12,203 bases of DNA from Hyphomicrobiales bacterium. GTDB lineage: Bacteria > Pseudomonadota > Alphaproteobacteria > Rhizobiales > Beijerinckiaceae. Where the stretch lies: the NCBI GenBank assembly GCA_028290085.1, contig JAQGKN010000260.1:1-12203 (forward strand). Direction: 5' to 3'. This document shows positions 7,142-12,203 of the stretch, piece by piece; position 1 is the stretch's first letter; every line of letters begins with the position of its first letter. The translations under genes and the position numbers were made by a program. The notes below the pieces were generated by a model that saw only the letters and a program-made list of their open reading frames with translations, ran no database searches and was not told the DNA's origin.

Positions 7142-7825
7142 TCAAAGCGCTGCGCTGGTCGTGCCTTTCATCAGCACCGGGCCAGTCGGTCGGCCGGTGG
7201 TCGAGCCGCCCGTGGGTTCGAGGGTAATTTCGAACAGCTGGTTTGGCGCCGTCCTCGGCAGGTTGTCGAGCTGAAGCCCGACGCTACGCGCCGCATCGAG
7301 TGTGCCCAGCGAAACAGGTCCGCGCGCCGGATCCCATAACGTCCAGATTTCCAGCACGCGACCAGCCGGCACCTCGACGGCTTGCAGGGGCAGCAGCTCG
7401 GCATGCCCATCGGCGAAGGTGCTGACGAGGCCGGCGGGCTGGTTGGCACTTGTGAGCAGCACAGCCACCAGGACCGGCTTGCGCGCGGCTGCCTGCATCG
7501 CAAAGCCGAGACCTATCGCAAGGGCGATCGCCGCGGCGGCGCTTGCCAACCCCGTCACCCGCCAGAAGTCGAGACTTTCCCATAGCGTGGAGAAACGCCT
7601 GCGCTGGAAAGGCACAGCCGACCTCAACTTGGCAGCAGGGATGTGAGAGCCGACGCTCGACTCGATCCGGCCCCACAGCGACGCGTCGAGCGGCGCGGGC
7701 GGACACGTCTCGTCGAGTTCCGCAAATCGCGCGCGCCAGCCCGACACGAGCTGCGCGAAGCCGGCATCTTGTTCGAGCAAGTGCTCGGCGAGCGTCGCCT
7801 CCTCGCCTTCGAGCAGGCCCAGCAC
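7142..7825 (-). CDS. RskA-like anti-sigma factor, 5' end disrupted
   Basis: A membrane anti-sigma factor of the RskA (anti-SigK) type, predicted to hold the adjacent ECF sigma factor inactive at the inner membrane. From the GTG at 7823-7825 it gives 227 aa: an N-terminal sigma-binding helical domain (LGLLEGEEATLAEHLLEQD ...), a single membrane helix at ~90-112 (VTGLASAAAAIALAIGLGFAM), and a periplasmic RskA domain ending in LEPTGGSTTGRPTGPVLMKG, the family signature. Family-like sequence continues upstream in this frame to about 7855 (EDHDRLAAEHV), but no ATG, GTG or TTG precedes it. Thus the GTG start used here would lose conserved residues and has no ribosome binding site. The true initiation region seems deleted or frameshifted (see the junction entry). 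The downstream part is intact. Confidence 0.85.
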   Translation of the reverse strand: MLGLLEGEEATLAEHLLEQDAGFAQLVSGWRARFAELDETCPPAPLDASLWGRIESSVGSHIPAAKLRSAVPFQRRRFSTLWESLDFWRVTGLASAAAAIALAIGLGFAMQAAARKPVLVAVLLTSANQPAGLVSTFADGHAELLPLQAVEVPAGRVLEIWTLWDPARGPVSLGTLDAARSVGLQLDNLPRTAPNQLFEITLEPTGGSTTGRPTGPVLMKGTTSAAL

Positions 7826-8408
7826 ATGTTCGGCGGCGAGCCGGTCGTGATCCTCGCGCCTCCTTGAGCGTGACGAGGCTGCGCCTGATCCAGGATTTGA
7901 CTGTGCCGAGCGGCACGCCGAGGCGCCCGGCCAATTCGCCGTGCGTCAGGCCCTGCACGTAGGCGAGGACAATGGCGTGCCGCCGCACGGGTTCGAGCTT
8001 TTCGAGGCAGTGGCGCAGCGCCTTTGTGTCGGAAAGCCTTGCAACGCAGGCCTCCGGGCTCTCGTCCGTGCTCTCGACGTCCAGGGCGTCGAAGTCGTCG
8101 AGCTGATCGGTCCGCCGCTCGCCTCGCAAAATGTTGAGAGCGCGATTGCGCAACACGGCATAGAGCCAGCTGCGTGCCTCGCCGCGCGAAGGATCGAAGC
8201 TCGCCGCCTTCTGCCAGATGCGTACGAATGTGTCGTGCACCGCTTCCTCCGCCAGCTCGCGCCGCCGCAGGATGCGCATCGCGACGCCGATCATAGCGGC
8301 CGCCTCGCGATCGTAGATCATCTGCAGGCAAGCGCGTTCACCCGCAGCACAGCGGCGCAACGCGTCATCGAGAGATGGCGGGGCCGTCTCTGCGAGGTCT
8401 CGTGACAT
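7284..8408 (-). CDS. ECF-type RNA polymerase sigma factor; homology ends near 7854
   Basis: From ATG at 8406-8408 (GGAGAAA 7-13 nt upstream) the first ~185 residues form a normal ECF sigma factor. Region 2 spans about 24-95 (IYDREAAAMIGVAMRIL ... EEAVHDTFVRIWQKAASF ... WLYAVLRNRALN). Region 4 spans ~130-183 (LEKLEPVRRHAIVLAYVQGL, GELAGRLGVPLGTVKSWIRRSL). An ECF protein normally stops here, but there is no stop until 7284. The remaining ~190 residues are Arg/Ala-rich and are the out-of-frame reading of the anti-sigma gene, so they are not a real domain. It likely pairs with that anti-sigma factor and with the two matching promoters in 8433-8513. Either the sequence has an indel near 7855, or the protein carries a long nonsense tail, or a frameshift joins the two. 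Confidence 0.88.
   Translation of the reverse strand: MSRDLAETAPPSLDDALRRCAAGERACLQMIYDREAAAMIGVAMRILRRRELAEEAVHDTFVRIWQKAASFDPSRGEARSWLYAVLRNRALNILRGERRTDQLDDFDALDVESTDESPEACVARLSDTKALRHCLEKLEPVRRHAIVLAYVQGLTHGELAGRLGVPLGTVKSWIRRSLVTLKEARGSRPARRRTCAGPARRRGGDARRALARTRCRLRAARVGLARAICGTRRDVSARAARRVAVGPDRVERRLSHPCCQVEVGCAFPAQAFLHAMGKSRLLAGDGVGKRRRGDRPCDRSRLCDAGSRAQAGPGGCAAHKCQPARRPRQHLRRWACRAAAPASRRGAGWSRAGNLDVMGSGARTCFAGHTRCGA
7850..7868 (-). other. Anomalous sigma/anti-sigma junction
   Basis: Sigma-like coding in one frame (SLVTLKEAR, ending ~7854) is replaced by anti-sigma-like coding in another frame (EDHDRLAAEHVLG, beginning ~7855). Moving between them needs a +1 (or -2) shift. A strong AAGGAGG on the minus strand (7859-7865) lies just where an anti-sigma ribosome binding site belongs, but no start codon follows in the anti-sigma frame and no stop follows in the sigma frame. 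Loss of a few bases holding the overlapping stop and start would explain it. Confidence 0.7.
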
Positions 8409-8432
8409 CGTTTGTTTCTCCACACCTGAAGC

Positions 8433-8459
8433 ATACACGCGAGACAGGCGTCCGGATGC
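8433..8459 (-). promoter_or_regulatory. Putative ECF promoter of the sigma gene (autoregulation)
   Basis: On the minus strand GCATCC (8454-8459) is followed after exactly 15 nt by GTGTAT (8433-8438). The expected transcript start near 8426 leaves a short leader of about 18 nt before the sigma ATG at 8408, with the ribosome binding site inside it. The same bipartite motif with identical spacing faces the other way at 8487-8513. The -35-like half resembles the CATCC-type element I recall for SigK-like sigma factors, a fit to the RskA-type partner. Confidence 0.65.
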
Positions 8460-8486
8460 GAGGCACAAAAAACTTTTGCATGCGCT

Positions 8487-8513
8487 GCATCCACCCCGGG
8501 GGATGGCGTGTAT
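8487..8513 (+). promoter_or_regulatory. Putative ECF promoter of the DUF4394 gene
   Basis: GCATCC (8487-8492), a 15-nt spacer, then GTGTAT (8508-8513), about 48 bp before the ATG at 8561 with AAGGAG at 8549-8554. Both hexamers and the spacer length equal those of the divergent motif facing the sigma gene, and GC precedes GTGTAT in both. The spacers themselves differ in sequence, which is what two promoters for one sigma factor would show. Confidence 0.65.
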
Positions 8514-8560
8514 CCGCACCGCCAGCCGGGTTCACCGGCCCGCGCTTCAAGGAGAAACCC

Positions 8561-9337
8561 ATGCTGAACCGCACGCTCATCGCCGCCCTTCTCGCCAGCG
8601 CAGCCTTCGCAGGCGCGGCTCAGGCGCAGACCGTCGCTGCTCTCGTCGGCGACGACACGCTCGCCATGGTCGATGTGAAGGCCGCCAAGGTCACCAAGTC
8701 GATGAAGATCTCAGGCGCGTCCGGCAAGATCGTGGGCATCGACGTCCGTCCGGCTGACGGCATGCTCTATGCGCTCGCGGTAGACGGCACGCTCTACACG
8801 GTAAATGCCACGGGCAAGGCGACACAAAAGTCCAAGCTCGAAAAGACTCTCGCGGACGGTGTCATGGGCACGGTCGATTTCAATCCGGTCGCCGACCGTC
8901 TTCGCGTGATCGGCACCGACGGCACGAACCTTCGCGTCAACGTGGACGACGGCAAGGTCACGACCGACGGCAAGCTCGCCTTCGCGGAGAAGGACATGCA
9001 TAAGGGCGAAATGCCTAGGATCGTCGCGGGCGCCTACACGAACTCGATGAAGGGCGCGAAGGAAACGGTCTTGTTCGACGTCGATGCCACGATCGGTGCC
9101 CTCATCAAGCAGGCCCCGCCGAATGATGGCGTTCTGAATGCCGTCGGCAAGTTCGGCGTCACGGCGTCGTCCTACGCCTTCGACATCGCCTCGATGGGCG
9201 ACAAGAACGAGGGATACCTGATGGCGGACGACACGCTCTATTCAGTATCGTTGGATACCGGCAAGGCCACCATGGTCGCAAAGATCGCGGGCGTGACGGG
9301 CGCAGTCCGTGACATCGCCATCATGCCGGCCATGTAA
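8561..9337 (+). CDS. Exported DUF4394 domain protein
   Basis: The product (258 aa) begins with a clear Sec signal peptide (MLNRTLIAALLASAAFAGAAQA, cleavage after Ala22). The mature part is a beta-rich repeat-like domain of the DUF4394 type: AALVGDDTLAMVDVKAAKV, IVGIDVRPADGMLYALAVDGTLYTVN, VDFNPVADRLRVIGTDGTNLRVNVDDG, then a final DIAIMPAM. The pattern recalls propeller-like blades with D-G-T-L-Y repeats. No enzymatic motif is seen and the function is unknown. It is the divergent neighbour of the ECF sigma/anti-sigma pair and carries a promoter motif matching the one before sigma, so it is probably the sigma factor's target. The start is ATG with AAGGAG 6 nt upstream; an open frame reaching 8375 crosses the promoter region and is not used. 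It converges on ygfZ with a 10-bp gap and no visible terminator. Confidence 0.92.
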   Translation: MLNRTLIAALLASAAFAGAAQAQTVAALVGDDTLAMVDVKAAKVTKSMKISGASGKIVGIDVRPADGMLYALAVDGTLYTVNATGKATQKSKLEKTLADGVMGTVDFNPVADRLRVIGTDGTNLRVNVDDGKVTTDGKLAFAEKDMHKGEMPRIVAGAYTNSMKGAKETVLFDVDATIGALIKQAPPNDGVLNAVGKFGVTASSYAFDIASMGDKNEGYLMADDTLYSVSLDTGKATMVAKIAGVTGAVRDIAIMPAM

Positions 9338-9347
9338 GGCTGGCGCC

Positions 9348-10187
9348 TCACACGATATCTGCGGGCATCAGCTCGACGATGCTGGTGCCCGCAACCAGCG
9401 CTATTCCTGCAGAGATGGCTTCTTCTGCGCGGTCCGTGCGGATCATCGCAAGTCCGCGCTCGCCCGAAGCCGAACCCATGGTGCCCACCACCGTGCCGTC
9501 CGCGCGGATCTCGGTGCCGATGGGCGGGGCATCGCCGCGCAGGCGCACGGGCAGGATGCGCTTGCGCGCCGTGCCGCGATGCTCGACGCGCGACACGACT
9601 TCCTGCCCGATATAGCAGCCCTTCCTGAAGTCGACGCCATGGATGAGATCCATGTCGGCATCATGCGGGAAGGTCTCTCCGAAGGGAAAATCCACGCCGC
9701 CCTTGGGCACTGCGCAGAGAATGCGATGCGCCTCGTAATCGGCGCTCGTGCCGCTCGCGCGTGACAGCGCTTCGTTGGCGGGGAGGAAGCTGCGACGTCC
9801 GAGGTCCGCGTGGCGCGGGTCGTCGTAGACAAGCCCATCACCGGGCTCGCCGTCCCACAGCGCCAGAATGCCCAGCGGTTCGTCATCGGGGTCGGCGGGA
9901 GCGGACAAATTCTCGATCGTGACCTTCGCGCGCAGCTTGTAGAGCGAGAGCCGCTTGACGAGGTCGGGCACCAGCTTGAGCGCCGTATCGAGGAGGAATG
10001 CGCCTTTGTCTTCGACAATGAGGAAGTCGAAAAGGATCTTGCCCTGCGGACTCAGCAGCGCGCCGAAACCCGCCGCATCCGGGCTGATGGTCTCGACGTT
10101 GCAAGTCACAAGCCCCTGCAAAAAGCCTCGCGCATCTTCTCCGCCGACGCGAACCACGCCGCGATCGTCGAGGAATGCTGAAGCCAT
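9348..10187 (-). CDS. ygfZ: Folate-binding YgfZ/GcvT-like protein (Fe-S cluster maintenance)
   Basis: The product (279 aa) belongs to the YgfZ/IBA57 family, tetrahydrofolate-binding relatives of GcvT needed for full activity of some 4Fe-4S enzymes such as MiaB. The diagnostic motif K-G-C-Y-I-G-Q-E is present (KGCYIGQEVVSRVEHRG, with Cys191). N-terminal sequence FLDDRGVVRVGGEDARGFLQGLVTCNV and FGALLSPQGKILFDFLIV are typical. Length is slightly short of E. coli YgfZ (326 aa), as is usual in alphaproteobacteria. The ATG (10185-10187) has GGAG about 9 nt upstream. It is read alone toward the DUF4394 gene, and a palindrome at 10220-10238 lies about 33 bp upstream of the start. Confidence 0.93.
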   Translation of the reverse strand: MASAFLDDRGVVRVGGEDARGFLQGLVTCNVETISPDAAGFGALLSPQGKILFDFLIVEDKGAFLLDTALKLVPDLVKRLSLYKLRAKVTIENLSAPADPDDEPLGILALWDGEPGDGLVYDDPRHADLGRRSFLPANEALSRASGTSADYEAHRILCAVPKGGVDFPFGETFPHDADMDLIHGVDFRKGCYIGQEVVSRVEHRGTARKRILPVRLRGDAPPIGTEIRADGTVVGTMGSASGERGLAMIRTDRAEEAISAGIALVAGTSIVELMPADIV

Positions 10188-10219
10188 GTGCGGTTTCTCC
10201 GGCGGGGAATCGGCGTCTA

Positions 10220-10238
10220 CTTGCCTACATTAGGTAAG
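10220..10238. promoter_or_regulatory. Operator-like palindrome upstream of ygfZ
   Basis: CTTGCCTA (10220-10227), CAT, TAGGTAAG (10231-10238): 8-bp arms with one mismatch around a 3-bp centre. Its AT-rich sequence stands out in GC-rich surroundings, and it lies where a repressor or activator of ygfZ would bind. The regulator is not identifiable. Confidence 0.4.
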
Positions 10239-10240
10239 CA

Positions 10241-10267
10241 CTCGGCGAGCCGAGACAAGCCTCGGCT
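10241..10267. other. Mutually exclusive hairpins between the 10283-10813 gene and ygfZ
   Basis: CTCGGC (10241-10246) can pair with GCCGAG (10249-10254), leaving a tight loop. Alternatively AGCCGAG (10248-10254) can pair with CTCGGCT (10261-10267) around a 6-nt loop. The middle segment is shared, so only one form can exist at a time. No T run follows on the minus strand, so it is not a standard terminator. It could be a weak terminator or a leader structure for ygfZ. Confidence 0.3.
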
Positions 10268-10282
10268 GTTACGTCAGAACCT

Positions 10283-10813
10283 TCAGACGTCAGGCATAAA
10301 CGTGTGCCACGTGCCGTCGGAACCGATCCGGACATTGTGAATCAACGGCTGCCCGGCGGCGTTCCTCAGGCCGAGATCCGCGAAGCGAATGCAGCGCAGC
10401 ATGTGCAGTCGCGTCTTCTCGTCAGGATTTTGTGGCGGTGTCACTGCGAAAGATGGCCAGACATAGGTCTCGAACGGGCCGCGCTTCACGCTGACGTAAG
10501 GCGCTTCCATCACCGCTTGCAGGATTGCGAGCATCTCGCGGCCCTTTCCATCGAAGGAGCGGGTCTTCAGCATGTCGAGCGGATCGAAGCCCGGGCCTTT
10601 GCGGGTGCCGCGCTCGAAAATTGGCGGCACCTCGTTCCATTCAACGGGGATGCGCAGCTTTTCGAGATCGCGCGTGGCGACGGCTTCGAGGATCTTCGCG
10701 TGCAGGGCCCCGACGCGCGCGGGCAGGGCGCCAAGGTCGGTGCGCGCCCCCGACACCAAGTCGCGTGGCAGCTCGGGTTTCGGCTTGCGGGTTCGATTCA
10801 CGGGTTCAGCCAT
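10283..10813 (-). CDS. Conserved hypothetical protein (176 aa)
   Basis: No named function is recognised. The protein starts with a basic, Pro-rich, probably disordered segment (residues 1-20) with no signal peptide or membrane helix. Residues ~27-60 (LGALPARVGALHAKILEAVATRDLEKLRIPVEWNEVPPIF) look helical then loop-like, followed by a compact region ending in GSDGTWHTFMPDV. From memory, rhizobial genomes contain related proteins sharing an IP-EWNE-PP motif and a closing DGTWH motif, often exported; here the exported leader seems to be missing. The start ATG (10811-10813) has a weak ribosome binding site. It follows the small 10858-11115 gene by 44 bp on the same strand and may share its promoter. 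GC and codon use are like those of its neighbours, so it is probably a real gene. Confidence 0.75.
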   Translation of the reverse strand: MAEPVNRTRKPKPELPRDLVSGARTDLGALPARVGALHAKILEAVATRDLEKLRIPVEWNEVPPIFERGTRKGPGFDPLDMLKTRSFDGKGREMLAILQAVMEAPYVSVKRGPFETYVWPSFAVTPPQNPDEKTRLHMLRCIRFADLGLRNAAGQPLIHNVRIGSDGTWHTFMPDV

Positions 10814-10857
10814 GGTGCGAGCCTAGAAGCGCAATATGGCCGGGACGTGGAGCCGCC

Positions 10858-11115
10858 TTAATGCTTGCTGACGATGGAAAACTCGCCGCAGCGAATGCGA
10901 TCCGGCAATTTCTCCGCGAAGATCGCCACAGGTTCCTCACCGTATGTCACGACGAGTTCCTGGAACGCAGCGAACAGGGCCGCATGAGCAAAGCAATCAC
11001 CTTCGATCCCAGCCAGGATCGCTTCGGCGAAGGCTTCCGTGACGTAGCCCAGCGCGGCGCGACGTTCATCGGCGGCGGTTGGGTCTTCAAAGGGGGGGAG
11101 GGATTGTTCGGTCAT
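10858..11115 (-). CDS. Small conserved hypothetical protein (85 aa)
   Basis: An acidic, mostly helical protein without signal peptide, cysteine motif or DNA-binding motif. The core AALGYVTEAFAEAILAGIEGDCFAHAALFAAFQELVVTYGEEPVAIFAEKLPDRIRCGEFS resembles small proteins I recall from several rhizobial genomes, all without assigned function. ATG at 11113-11115 is preceded by only a weak purine stretch. It is the first gene after the 121-bp gap that follows the TIGR02301-like gene, so a promoter probably lies in 11116-11236, and it may be co-transcribed with the 176-aa gene 44 bp downstream. Confidence 0.75.
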   Translation of the reverse strand: MTEQSLPPFEDPTAADERRAALGYVTEAFAEAILAGIEGDCFAHAALFAAFQELVVTYGEEPVAIFAEKLPDRIRCGEFSIVSKH

Positions 11116-11236
11116 GTGGGAGCGACTTTAACCGTTGCCGTGGCGGCCTGCGACAAGCGTCTTTAAGAAAGGTTAACGCCTGTGGAAAAGTAGAAACACA
11201 TACACTTCACATCGGCATAGCTAACGCTTAGGTGAA

Positions 11237-11710
11237 TTAGCCGCCGCTGTACCGGCTCGCCAGTTCCCGCGCGATACGGCCAGCTTCGTCCAGATAGCGC
11301 GCAATCACCAGCTGCGCATTGTCGGTGCAGGTGCGATAGGTCGTCGCGAACCCGCGATAGCCACTGTTATAGGCCCCCGCCAGCCGATCGCGCCGGGCTT
11401 CGGTCGTGGCCTCGGCCTCCAGAAGGGCGGCCATGCGGGCGTGAAACCGATCGCCATCTGGCGCGCCGCAAAGCTCGCGAAGATAGGCGAGTGATCCCAA
11501 AATTTCGGAAAGCCGCATCATCTGCGGTTCGTAAGGCGGCGGCGCTTCCAGCGGTGACGGTGCAGCTGCGGGCGGCGCCGCCGGGGCCTTGCGCACGGCA
11601 GGCGCACTCTGCGGGGCGGGTGCACGCTGCTGCGTCTGCTGGGCTGCGGCGGGCATCGCGGCAAACCCGAGAATCAGGGCGCAGAGGGCCGATATGTATT
11701 TGCCAGTCAT
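11237..11710 (-). CDS. Exported TIGR02301-like protein
   Basis: The product (157 aa) starts with a Sec signal peptide (MTGKYISALCALILGFAAMPAAA, cleavage near residue 23-24). A Pro/Ala/Gln-rich linker (~25-58) follows, then a helical domain with PYEPQMMRLSEILGSLAYLRELCG, YNSGYRGFATTYRTC and a C-terminal helix. Cys81 and Cys128 are the only mature-domain cysteines and could form a disulfide in the periplasm. This arrangement matches the Rhizobiales family TIGR02301, whose function is unknown. Its ATG overlaps the stop of the Nudix gene as ATGA (11707-11710), so translation is coupled to it. Confidence 0.88.
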   Translation of the reverse strand: MTGKYISALCALILGFAAMPAAAQQTQQRAPAPQSAPAVRKAPAAPPAAAPSPLEAPPPYEPQMMRLSEILGSLAYLRELCGAPDGDRFHARMAALLEAEATTEARRDRLAGAYNSGYRGFATTYRTCTDNAQLVIARYLDEAGRIARELASRYSGG

Positions 11711-12144
11711 CCCGCTTTACCTACCACGAGACAGGCCGCCGCCAGAAGCCTCGCAAGGCCGGGCGTCACCGGCAGGTCACCCAGATTTTTCGGGTCGGCC
11801 CAGATCAACTCGGGCGCTTCTTCTGAAGGCACGCCGTCTCCCGAAATCCAATGCGCAGCGAAAGACGCCACGACGAAATGCCGGCGCACACGACCGCTTT
11901 CATCGCGGTCGAGCACCTGGGTATGTCCAGCGAAACTGACGATTCGCGCGGCCACGCCAGTCTCCTCGTCCAGTTCGCGCAGGGCTGCCTCTTCTAGAGT
12001 TTCGCCGAGTTCGACCACCCCGCCAGGCAGCGAAAATACATTTGGGTGCGGCGCCATCGTCCGGGCGCCCAGCAATACCTTCCCGTCGCGAAACACGGCA
12101 ATGCTCGCGGCCAGGATCGGGCGTTCCGGGTAGAGCCTGCTCAC
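11707..12144 (-). CDS. Nudix hydrolase
   Basis: A MutT-like Nudix hydrolase (145 aa) that would cleave a nucleoside diphosphate linked to another group, yielding products in the cytoplasm; the substrate is unknown. The Nudix box is perfect: G-x5-E-x7-REL-x-EE-x-GV within PGGVVELGETLEEAALRELDEETGV. Two GTG starts are possible. GTG at 12142-12144 overlaps the stop of the upstream gene as GTGA, and the codons before it have low third-position GC, so it is preferred. GTG at 12166-12168 would add 8 residues and has a better ribosome binding site (GGAGG), but would overlap the upstream gene by 28 bp. It is coupled to the TIGR02301-like gene downstream by an ATGA overlap. Confidence 0.9.
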   Translation of the reverse strand: MSRLYPERPILAASIAVFRDGKVLLGARTMAPHPNVFSLPGGVVELGETLEEAALRELDEETGVAARIVSFAGHTQVLDRDESGRVRRHFVVASFAAHWISGDGVPSEEAPELIWADPKNLGDLPVTPGLARLLAAACLVVGKAG

Positions 12145-12203
12145 GGGTAGAGACGATCTTTCAGCCACGGCCCCTCCGGCGCGTCGCGGCGGAATACCAC
12201 CCG
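12141..12203 (-). CDS. 3' end of an unidentified gene (cut by window edge)
   Basis: The last 20 codons of a minus-strand frame, ending ...RRDAPEGPWLKDRLYP before TGA at 12141-12143. Third-position GC is high (about 16 of 20), as in real genes here, and the TGA overlaps the Nudix start as GTGA. This suggests a gene of the same operon. The fragment is too short to identify. Confidence 0.5.
   Translation of the reverse strand, partial: RVVFRRDAPEGPWLKDRLYP

Noticed and set aside
6207..7274. 355-codon plus-strand frame across tag and the HD-domain gene
   Set aside because: Antisense to two well-recognised genes, Arg-rich and without motifs.
7284..7853. C-terminal ~190 residues of the open sigma frame as a new fused domain
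   Set aside because: The same bases encode a well-conserved RskA-type anti-sigma factor in another frame; the sigma-frame translation is Arg/Ala-rich with no recognisable fold.
11163..11177. CtrA box (TTAA-N7-TTAAC) upstream of the 85-aa gene
   Set aside because: The two TTAA halves at 11163-11166 and 11173-11176 are 6 bases apart, not the 7 of the consensus, and no second site or GANTC methylation site supports it.

Overview
The window reads as chromosomal DNA of a high-GC alphaproteobacterium, most likely a member of the Rhizobiales/Hyphomicrobiales. This is inferred from the gene families: a NadQ-type NAD regulator, a TIGR02301-like secreted protein, two small proteins of a kind seen in rhizobia, and a RskA-type anti-sigma factor. 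Coding density is very high, no gap exceeds about 150 bases, and no tRNA, rRNA, CRISPR array or insertion sequence is visible.

Left part (1-3100, + strand): the 3' end of a CDGSH iron-sulfur protein gene is followed by glyS (glycyl-tRNA synthetase beta chain). The middle ~700 bp of glyS has clearly lower GC and different codon use from both ends. Next comes a small GIY-YIG nuclease-domain gene between two ~85-bp palindromic repeats in the same orientation. A third, truncated repeat copy supplies its ribosome binding site.

Middle (3099-8408, - strand): a tightly packed run, in transcription order: ECF sigma factor, RskA-like anti-sigma factor, tag (3-methyladenine DNA glycosylase I), HD-domain phosphohydrolase, tyrosine phosphatase-like protein, NadQ-like regulator, xseB and a pirin. 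From tag onward the genes overlap by 4 bp or are 10-42 bp apart, so an operon is likely. The sigma/anti-sigma junction is abnormal: no sigma stop and no usable anti-sigma start, with homology changing reading frame near 7855.

The sigma gene is divergent from a secreted DUF4394 protein gene (8561-9337, +). The 152-bp divergent region holds two copies of GCATCC-N15-GTGTAT, one facing each gene at promoter-like distance. They look like twin promoters of the local ECF sigma factor, giving a compact autoregulated module: sigma, anti-sigma and exported target.

Right part (9348-12203, - strand): ygfZ with an operator-like palindrome upstream, two conserved proteins of unknown function, a TIGR02301-like secreted protein translationally coupled to a Nudix hydrolase, and the last codons of one more gene at the edge.

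The points most worth a second look are the repeat-bounded GIY-YIG cassette, the twin ECF promoters, the broken sigma/anti-sigma junction and the glyS mosaic.
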